Positions 58,479 to 64,000 of a stretch of DNA of 64,000 nt are shown here, in pieces. A program made the position numbers and the translations under genes. Each line of letters opens with the position of its first letter. Within the stretch, counting starts at the first letter, position 1. The notes beneath the pieces are model-generated. The model was not told the origin of the DNA. It saw only the letters and a program-made list of their open reading frames with translations, and made no database searches. This DNA comes from Bradyrhizobium japonicum USDA 6 (GTDB taxonomy: Bacteria > Pseudomonadota > Alphaproteobacteria > Rhizobiales > Xanthobacteraceae): NCBI RefSeq assembly GCF_000284375.1, contig NC_017249.1, positions 4,070,001 through 4,134,000 on the forward strand, read 5' to 3'.

Positions 58479-58648
58479 GGCTTCAATCCCGGGCAAGATC
58501 GCCAGGCAAAAGTGCCGTGGCTATGGCCTGTGTACAAGGCCGCCCGGCGAGGCTAGCACTGGTAAAATCCCCGTCAAATGGCTATGTCTCTTCACGATTT
58601 TGGCCCTCTCCGGCCAGCCCGATTCCCATCACCTTCGGAACCCGAACC

Positions 58649-59350
58649 ATGAAAGCCGCCATCCTCGTCTTTCCCGGAATCAACCGCGAGCGCGACATGG
58701 CGCGCGCATTGAGGCTGATCTCCGGCAGCGAGCCCGCGATGGTCTGGCACGCCGAGACGTCGCTGCCCGCGGGCACCGACCTCGTCGTGGTTCCCGGCGG
58801 CTTCTCCTACGGCGACTATCTGCGCTGCGGCGCGATTGCGGCGCGGTCGCCGGTGATGGACGCGGTGCGCGACTATGCGGCCAAGGGCGGTCTCGTGCTC
58901 GGCGTCTGCAATGGTTTTCAGATCCTCTGCGAATCCGGCCTGCTGCCCGGCGTCCTGATGCGCAACGCACGGCTGAAGTTCATCTGCAAGGACGTGCATC
59001 TGCGCGTCGAGCGTTCCGACACGCCGTTCACCCGCGGCTACAATGCCGGCCAGGTGATCCGCGTGCCCGTCGCCCATGGCGAGGGAAATTATGAGGCGGA
59101 TGAAGAGACCATCAAGCGGCTCGAAGGCGAGGGGCGGGTGCTCTATCGCTATTGCTCCGCCGACGGCGTGGTCGATGATATCAGCAACATCAATGGCGCG
59201 GCGCAATCCATCGCCGGAATCGTCAACGACAGGGGCAACGTGCTCGGCATGATGCCGCACCCGGAGAACCACGTCGAAGACATCATGGGCTGCACCGATG
59301 GCCGCGGCCTGTTCGCCGGTCTCACTGCCCATCTGGAAAAGGCCGCGTGA
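58649..59350 (+). CDS. purQ: phosphoribosylformylglycinamidine synthase glutaminase PurQ
   Basis: Supplies ammonia from glutamine to PurL; 233 aa class I glutaminase. [20 protein letters not shown] is the N-terminus, [19 protein letters not shown] carries the nucleophile Cys, and [10 protein letters not shown] the His/Glu pair. The 44 upstream in-frame residues overlap a region without homology, so the Met before KAAILVF is chosen. Its stop overlaps the GTG of the next gene (GTGA). Confidence 0.96.
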   Translation: MKAAILVFPGINRERDMARALRLISGSEPAMVWHAETSLPAGTDLVVVPGGFSYGDYLRCGAIAARSPVMDAVRDYAAKGGLVLGVCNGFQILCESGLLPGVLMRNARLKFICKDVHLRVERSDTPFTRGYNAGQVIRVPVAHGEGNYEADEETIKRLEGEGRVLYRYCSADGVVDDISNINGAAQSIAGIVNDRGNVLGMMPHPENHVEDIMGCTDGRGLFAGLTAHLEKAA

Positions 59351-60333
59351 TCTCGTTCGTGGGGAAGCGGGCTCTCGCCGCGATCGCGGCGCTGTCGCTC
59401 GCGACATTTTCGTTCGCGACTGCCGCCTTCGCGCAGGATTTCCCCAAGCGCCCGATCACGATGATCGTGCCGTTCGCGGCCGGCGGCACGTCGGACGTGA
59501 TCGCGCGCACGGTGGCCGAGCAGATGGGCATCGCGCTCGGCCAGACCATCGTGATCGAGAACGTCGCCGGCGCCGGCGGCTCGACCGCGCTGGCGCGCGC
59601 CTCCCGCGCCGAGCCCGATGGTTACACCATCGCGATCGGCAATGCCGGCACCAATGCCGCGACCTACACGATCTATCCAAAACTGCCGTTCACGCCTGAA
59701 TCCTTCGTGCCGATCGCCATGGTCGCGAAGACGTTCGGCATCATCGCGCTGCGCAAGGATTTCCCGGCGAAGGACCTGAAGGAGTTCATCGCCTACGCCA
59801 AGGCCAACCCGGGCAAGATCAATCTCGGCCACGCCGGTGTCGGCTCGTCGAATTACCTCATTTGCAAGAGCTTCGTGACGGCCGCCGGCATCGATGCGAC
59901 GCTGGTCGGCTATCGCGGTGCGGCGCCTGCGCTTACCGACGCGGTCGGCAGCCAGATCGACGGTGTCTGCGACGCCGCAGCCTCCGTCTCGCAGTCGATC
60001 AACGAGAAGCTGGTGCGGGGGCTCGTGGTCGGCTCGACCGTGCGGCTGGCCACGCTGCCCGATCTGCCGACGTCTGCCGAGGCAGGCCTGCCGGACTTCG
60101 AGGCGCAGGGCTGGAATGGCCTCTTCGCACCCAAGGGCACGCCGCAGGCCGTCATCGCCAAGCTGAATGCAGCCGCGCGCACCGCTGTGGAAACCGACGC
60201 GGTGAAGAAGCGCTTTGCCGATCTGTCGACCGTTGCGCCCGATCCCGACGAGCATACGCCCGAGGTGCTCCAGAAGCTCGTGACGCGCGACGTCGAGAAG
60301 TACCGGAAGATGCTCGCGGACGACGCCAAGTAG
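59347..60333 (+). CDS. TTT-family (Bug/TctC) periplasmic binding protein
   Basis: Solute-binding protein of 328 aa. Signal peptide 1-29 (ending AFAQ), then [52 protein letters not shown] and [17 protein letters not shown], the Bug/TctC fold for carboxylates. It starts with a GTG that overlaps the purQ stop by 4 bp, an unusual coupling of a transport gene to purine synthesis. No TctA/TctB membrane genes are nearby, so it is an orphan binder. Ligand unknown. Confidence 0.88.
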   Translation: MISFVGKRALAAIAALSLATFSFATAAFAQDFPKRPITMIVPFAAGGTSDVIARTVAEQMGIALGQTIVIENVAGAGGSTALARASRAEPDGYTIAIGNAGTNAATYTIYPKLPFTPESFVPIAMVAKTFGIIALRKDFPAKDLKEFIAYAKANPGKINLGHAGVGSSNYLICKSFVTAAGIDATLVGYRGAAPALTDAVGSQIDGVCDAAASVSQSINEKLVRGLVVGSTVRLATLPDLPTSAEAGLPDFEAQGWNGLFAPKGTPQAVIAKLNAAARTAVETDAVKKRFADLSTVAPDPDEHTPEVLQKLVTRDVEKYRKMLADDAK

Positions 60334-60345
60334 ACGCTAAGTAGC

Positions 60346-60375
60346 AGCCGCCCAAGTCATAGCCGCCCAAGTCAT
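60346..60375. repeat. 15-bp tandem duplication
   Basis: AGCCGCCCAAGTCAT occurs twice back to back (60346-60360, 60361-60375), just after the TTT binding-protein gene. Probably a slippage duplication. The rest of 60376-60561 shows no gene. Confidence 0.8.
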
Positions 60376-60561
60376 AGCGATTTTAGGCTTGCTGTCTCAT
60401 GAACCTCAATCGCGTTTGAGACGACTGACTCCTCGTCGCCATCAAGGCGCGCGCCTCCGGGGTCGCTGATTTCCGCGCGGATGGAAGCAACTCAAAGTTG
60501 TTTCGCCGCGCGAGTTGCGATGTCAGGAAGCGTGCGCTGTCGTTGTGCTCCCGGATGTCAC

Positions 60562-61305
60562 ATGCCCGTCGCTTTGGTCGTTCTGCTGCTCGATATCACA
60601 CTGATTTATCATGCGTCGCGAACCGGGCGGTTGCAGCCCTGGGCCTTCATCATCCTTATGGTGCCGCTGATCGGTGCGCTCGCCTACATCGCGGTCGAGC
60701 TCGTCCCTGAATGGTTTTCCAGCCCCGGTGCGCGACAGGCGCGTCAGCGCGTTGCCAATCGGCTCGATCCGGAGAAGCGCTATCGCGAGCTGTGCGACCG
60801 GCTGGCGGCCACCGATACCATCGCCAATCGTGCGGCGCTGGCCGAGGAGTGCGCGAAGATCGGGCGTTACGGTGAAGCCGGGCAGCATTACGATTATATT
60901 TTGGCGCTGCCCATGGGCCACGATCCCGCCTATGCCTTCGGCAAGGCGCAGGTCGAGTTTGCCGCCAAGCGCCCGGCCGACGCGCTGGCGACGCTGGACG
61001 ATCTCCAGAAGCAATGGCCGGACTTCGACTCGGGCGACGCGCATCTGCTCTACGCCCGCGCGCTCGCCGATGTCGGCCGGCTCGACGAGGCGCTGGAGGA
61101 ACATCACGCCGTCGCCAGGTATTTCCCGGGCGCCGAGGCGCGGGTGCGCTACGGCATGCTGCTGCAGATGGTCGGCCGCAGCGCCGAGGCGCGCGTGGTC
61201 TTCAACGAGCTGCTGATCCAGATGCGCCGCGCCCCAAAATATCTGCGCGAGGCGCAGGCCGAGTGGCTCAACATCGCCGAGAAGCAATTGTCGGCGTCGC
61301 GCTGA
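60562..61305 (+). CDS. membrane-anchored TPR protein
   Basis: Protein of 247 aa with two N-terminal helices (about 2-20 and 27-47, resembling the cardiolipin-synthase N-terminal hairpin: PLIGALAYIAVEL) and a C-terminal TPR domain (about 75-235) with GRYGEAGQHYDYILAL, RLDEALEEHHAVARYFP and GRSAEARVVFNELL. Start set at the Met before PVALVVLLLD. Similar proteins occur singly in rhizobia; function unknown. Confidence 0.75.
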   Translation: MPVALVVLLLDITLIYHASRTGRLQPWAFIILMVPLIGALAYIAVELVPEWFSSPGARQARQRVANRLDPEKRYRELCDRLAATDTIANRAALAEECAKIGRYGEAGQHYDYILALPMGHDPAYAFGKAQVEFAAKRPADALATLDDLQKQWPDFDSGDAHLLYARALADVGRLDEALEEHHAVARYFPGAEARVRYGMLLQMVGRSAEARVVFNELLIQMRRAPKYLREAQAEWLNIAEKQLSASR

Positions 61306-61313
61306 TTGCCGCT

Positions 61314-61982
61314 TCAACGCCAAACGCCAGAGAAGGCGATCAGGTCAACCAGGTAATGCACGAGCACGACCGGCCAAAGCGCGCCTGAGCGCCGGTACAT
61401 CACCATGAAAAGAATGCCGATTGTTGCGGAGAGCAGGATGTTTCCGATCCCGGTCCACCAATGATAGGCGCCGAATATCAGAGACGTGACCAGAATGGCA
61501 AAGACACCGTCGCCCACGTAGGGCAGCGATGCGTTTCGAAGCAATCGCCTGAAAACGATCTCTTCGCTGGCCGCTACCAGTGCCAGGCCAAAAACGAGAT
61601 CGAAGACGTTGAGCCAGCCGGTCGGGTACGGATACTTGCCAATGACGGTCGCAGGAAATGTCGCATTGATGAGACGTTGCGGCCACTGACCCAAGCGGTC
61701 CAGTAGCACAATTCCTGCGATCCAGACGCCGATTTCAAGAAAGGAAATCCGACGCTTCTGCGTGCGATAGGCAATGGCTCGTGCTGCCGGAATCGCCGCA
61801 AGGATGGCCAGGGCGGCGATCCGGCCGGCATAGTCCCAGGCGAGCCAACCCGCTGCGGTGTCCTGATGCAGTCGCATGAGTTGGGATGCAACGAGCGGAA
61901 CAAGCGCGAGGGCGAACCACCAGATGCCGGGCACGCGATCGGCTTTTGAATCGCCAATGGCGTGCGGTGAACGACTTTCCAT
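61314..61982 (-). CDS. CPBP-family intramembrane metalloprotease
   Basis: Membrane protein of 222 aa with about six helices. The CPBP/Abi motifs are present: SEEIVFRRLL (EExxxR) near 138, FGAYHWW (FxxxH) near 167, and a final VVLVHYLVDLIAF (HxxxN/D-like) near 205. Such proteases cleave prenylated or signal-like substrates in eukaryotes and are linked to bacteriocin self-protection in some bacteria. It converges on the TPR gene; no bacteriocin genes seen. Confidence 0.85.
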   Translation of the reverse strand: MESRSPHAIGDSKADRVPGIWWFALALVPLVASQLMRLHQDTAAGWLAWDYAGRIAALAILAAIPAARAIAYRTQKRRISFLEIGVWIAGIVLLDRLGQWPQRLINATFPATVIGKYPYPTGWLNVFDLVFGLALVAASEEIVFRRLLRNASLPYVGDGVFAILVTSLIFGAYHWWTGIGNILLSATIGILFMVMYRRSGALWPVVLVHYLVDLIAFSGVWR

Positions 61983-62063
61983 ACTGGGCCTTGAGGGAGG
62001 GATGCGTCACGACAGGCTTGCGCGCGACTACCTCACATTGGTCCAACTTGTGTCAACCGGCCC

Positions 62064-63044
62064 TCAGAGCCCACGCAGCCGTCCCAACCACCGCGTGTAC
62101 ACCTCGCCCGGGATCGTCATCGCGGCGACGCCGGCCATGACCAGCACGAGGCCGAGCGCAAGGTTTGACGGCACGGATTCGCCGAGCAGCACCACCGAGA
62201 GCGCGACGCCGATCGGAATGCGCAGATAGCCTTGTGCGTTCGTGGTCAGCGTGCCGAGCCGGCCGAGGCAGACGTAGAACAGCATCAGCCCCAGCGCGCT
62301 GGAGACGATGCCCATGACGATGGTGGCCACGATCGCCGTCGGCGTCGGATGCAGCGTCCAGGGCTGGTCGATGATCAGCGAGGGCGGCAGCAGCACGAGG
62401 CCGCCGAACAGCAGCGAGCCGGTCGCCACCACCATCGGATCGTATTCGGAGAGCCGCAAGCCGAAAATCGTCGCGCAGGCAAAGGAGATGGTGGCGAGCA
62501 GGATCGCGATCTCCGCCATGATCTCGCTGCCGAAGCCGCGCAGCGCGTCCAGCCCGACGATGGCGATGGTGCCGGCGAGGCCGAGAATTGCGCCCGCGAG
62601 CTTCAGCAGCGTGGCCGGCTCATGTCGCGTGATCAGCGAGGTGATCAGGAAGGCGAAGATCGGCGTCGTCGAGGCCAGCACCACCGTGTTCGAGGCCGGG
62701 ACATATTGCTGCGACCAGGTGATGACCAGGAACGGAAAGGTCGAGTTGATCAGCTGTTGGGTCGCAAACAGCTTCCAGGCCTTCACGTCGGTCGGCAGCT
62801 TGACGCCGCGCATCCACAGGATCGCGGACAGGAAGGCGAACGCGATCAGCGAGCGCGCCGAGATGAAGGTGATGGGCGGGATCGTGGGAAGCGCGAGCTT
62901 CGCCAGCGGATAGGTCGAGCTCCAGCAGCAGGCGAGTGCGAACAGCAGCGCGTAGTCGTGCCAGTTGCGCGCACCGGTGGCGATGATGGATGGCGACGAT
63001 GATGCGGCGGCCGCCGTGCGGCCCGACGATGTGCTCTGCGGCAC
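62064..63044 (-). CDS. EamA/DMT-family metabolite exporter
   Basis: Inner-membrane transporter of 326 aa with ten helices in two EamA repeats: the first begins LLFALACCWSSTYPLAKLAL near 33, the second ILLATISFACATIFGLRLSE near 176. It starts with GTG at 63044. Substrate unknown; family members export amino acids and other metabolites. Confidence 0.88.
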   Translation of the reverse strand: MPQSTSSGRTAAAASSSPSIIATGARNWHDYALLFALACCWSSTYPLAKLALPTIPPITFISARSLIAFAFLSAILWMRGVKLPTDVKAWKLFATQQLINSTFPFLVITWSQQYVPASNTVVLASTTPIFAFLITSLITRHEPATLLKLAGAILGLAGTIAIVGLDALRGFGSEIMAEIAILLATISFACATIFGLRLSEYDPMVVATGSLLFGGLVLLPPSLIIDQPWTLHPTPTAIVATIVMGIVSSALGLMLFYVCLGRLGTLTTNAQGYLRIPIGVALSVVLLGESVPSNLALGLVLVMAGVAAMTIPGEVYTRWLGRLRGL

Positions 63045-63119
63045 CTTGTTCCTGCTCCCCCGCGCCAGCGCGCTTGGCGCAAGTCTGGGCGAGGGGGCGC
63101 GAAAAGGGAAGGCGTCGAG

Positions 63120-63599
63120 CTATGCGTTTGGCTGGAGTGCCGGCTTCCGCTTCACCCGCTTGATCGTCCCGGAGAAGGTAAACAGCGGCCGCCCGGCGGA
63201 GGTCAGCTTGCCCCGCAGGAAGATCAACGAGCCGCCGGCGCGGGACACTTCGCCGACGCATTCGACCAGCTCGCCCTCGCGGGCCGCGTCGAGGAAATCG
63301 CAGGCGAAATTGGTCGTCACCGCCGGGCCATCCAGCTCGTGGGTGGCGATCGCGAACAGGCAATAGTCGGCGAACGCCATGAAGCAGCCGCCATGGACGT
63401 TTCCGGAGCCGTTGAGGTGCTTTTTCTCGACCCGGAACGCCGAGCGGACGCTGCCGTCGTCCTCGATTTTGTGCCAGAACGGGCCGATATGGCTCTCAAA
63501 ACTGTCGCGAATCCAGGTCCGCCAGCCCCTGAACTCGCCATCGGTGGCGACGTGCAGGTCCGGGCGGCGGGTGGAGGGGACTTTGGTCAATTCGTGCAA
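63120..63599 (-). CDS. PaaI-type hotdog thioesterase
   Basis: Protein of 159 aa with one hotdog domain: HLNGSGNVHGGCFMAFADYCLFAIA near 61-85 holds the HxNxxGxxHGG motif that places acyl-CoA, and the active-site Asp in FADY. The only in-frame start that covers the family N-terminus is a TTG at 63599. Substrate unknown. Confidence 0.82.
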   Translation of the reverse strand: MHELTKVPSTRRPDLHVATDGEFRGWRTWIRDSFESHIGPFWHKIEDDGSVRSAFRVEKKHLNGSGNVHGGCFMAFADYCLFAIATHELDGPAVTTNFACDFLDAAREGELVECVGEVSRAGGSLIFLRGKLTSAGRPLFTFSGTIKRVKRKPALQPNA

Positions 63600-63784
63600 G
63601 GAAATGGGCCTTCAATTACGGGTCTTTAGTCCTTAAATCCGATCCGTCAGCGCCTTGCAATTCCCGTTCCCGCCGACCGCCTGCCCGCAAAACGTGGGAC
63701 AGCGGGAAAATGCGCCACAAAAGGCTTTTCGTAGGCCCCCGATCTTCCTAAGAACGGCAAAACGCCGCCGAAAGCCCCGAATCC

Positions 63785-64000
63785 ATGAAGAATGAACCCA
63801 AGATCACCCCCGAACTGGTTGCCGCCCACGGGCTCAAGCCCGACGAGTACGAGCGCATCCTGAAGCTGATCGGGCGAGAGCCGACCTTCACCGAGCTCGG
63901 CATCTTCTCGGCGATGTGGAACGAGCACTGCTCGTACAAATCCTCGCGCATCCATCTGCGCGGCCTGCCGACCAAGGCGCCTTGGGTGATCCAGGGCCCC
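63785..64000 (+). CDS. purL: phosphoribosylformylglycinamidine synthase PurL, 5' end
   Basis: First 72 codons of the large FGAM synthase subunit, cut by the window end. [50 protein letters not shown] is the unmistakable N-terminal and first ATP-site sequence ([15 protein letters not shown]). It completes the purS-purQ-purL set. The upstream 63600-63784 region holds no gene. Confidence 0.95.
   Translation, partial: MKNEPKITPELVAAHGLKPDEYERILKLIGREPTFTELGIFSAMWNEHCSYKSSRIHLRGLPTKAPWVIQGP

Noticed and set aside
61314..61982. Bacteriocin immunity locus around the CPBP protease
   Set aside because: No precursor peptide, ABC exporter or regulator of that kind is adjacent; the motif alone is not enough.

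Overview
The window is chromosomal DNA of a high-GC alphaproteobacterium, most likely Bradyrhizobium. Supporting signs are the alphaproteobacterial SOS box (GAAC-N7-GAAC) before recA, a gcvTHP operon behind a tandem glycine riboswitch, DUF1476/ATPase-zeta, several DUF6894 proteins, an MlotiK1-like channel, a methanethiol methyltransferase, and many intergenic palindromic elements starting TAGGGTGG. The genus is inferred from these features; no search was run.

Layout. 0.1-14.5 kb: a pentose, probably 2-deoxyribose, locus. It has an RbsA/RbsC/binding-protein transporter, a DeoR-type repressor, deoxyribose-phosphate aldolase, an ALDH16-type two-domain aldehyde dehydrogenase, an RbsD/FucU mutarotase, a ribokinase-family kinase and a second, CUT1-type sugar transporter. 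A 14-bp operator-like sequence lies before both the transporter and the aldolase/repressor. 14.8-25.9 kb: mixed housekeeping and envelope genes: an XRE regulator, a DsbA/FrnE oxidoreductase, a CelD-type acetyltransferase, a split YeeE/YedE sulfur transporter, a PQQ dehydrogenase, PilZ, HdeA, thioesterases and small secreted proteins. 25.9-32.7 kb: a gene-poor stretch of very small minus-strand genes, a family-2 glycosyltransferase, and at least five minus-strand units ending in intrinsic terminators that look like small-RNA genes in two paralogous families. 32.8-47.3 kb: recA, gcvPHT, alaS, a cyclic-nucleotide-gated K+ channel, isocitrate dehydrogenase, and a TrmJ methyltransferase fused to a DUF559 domain. 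47.5-55.7 kb: a frameshifted TPR protein, a GGDEF protein, and a quinone oxidoreductase-mddA pair divergent from a BTAD-alpha/beta-hydrolase regulator, then cyanase. 55.8-64 kb: ATPase inhibitor zeta and a dispersed purine cluster (purC, purS, purQ, start of purL) interleaved with corA, a TTT binding protein, a CPBP protease and an EamA exporter.

How they work together. Free deoxyribose could enter by one or both ABC transporters, be presented by the mutarotase, phosphorylated by the kinase, cleaved by DeoC to acetaldehyde and glyceraldehyde-3-phosphate, and the acetaldehyde oxidised by the ALDH16-like enzyme. The mddA/oxidoreductase pair suggests volatile-sulfur metabolism under a dedicated divergent regulator. 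The most novel material is the minus-strand small-RNA/small-protein array upstream of recA (25.9-32.5 kb), followed by the TrmJ-DUF559 fusion and the mddA regulator. Two genes (19.1-19.5 kb and 47.5-49.2 kb) carry single-base frameshifts in homopolymers and may be sequencing errors or real pseudogenes.
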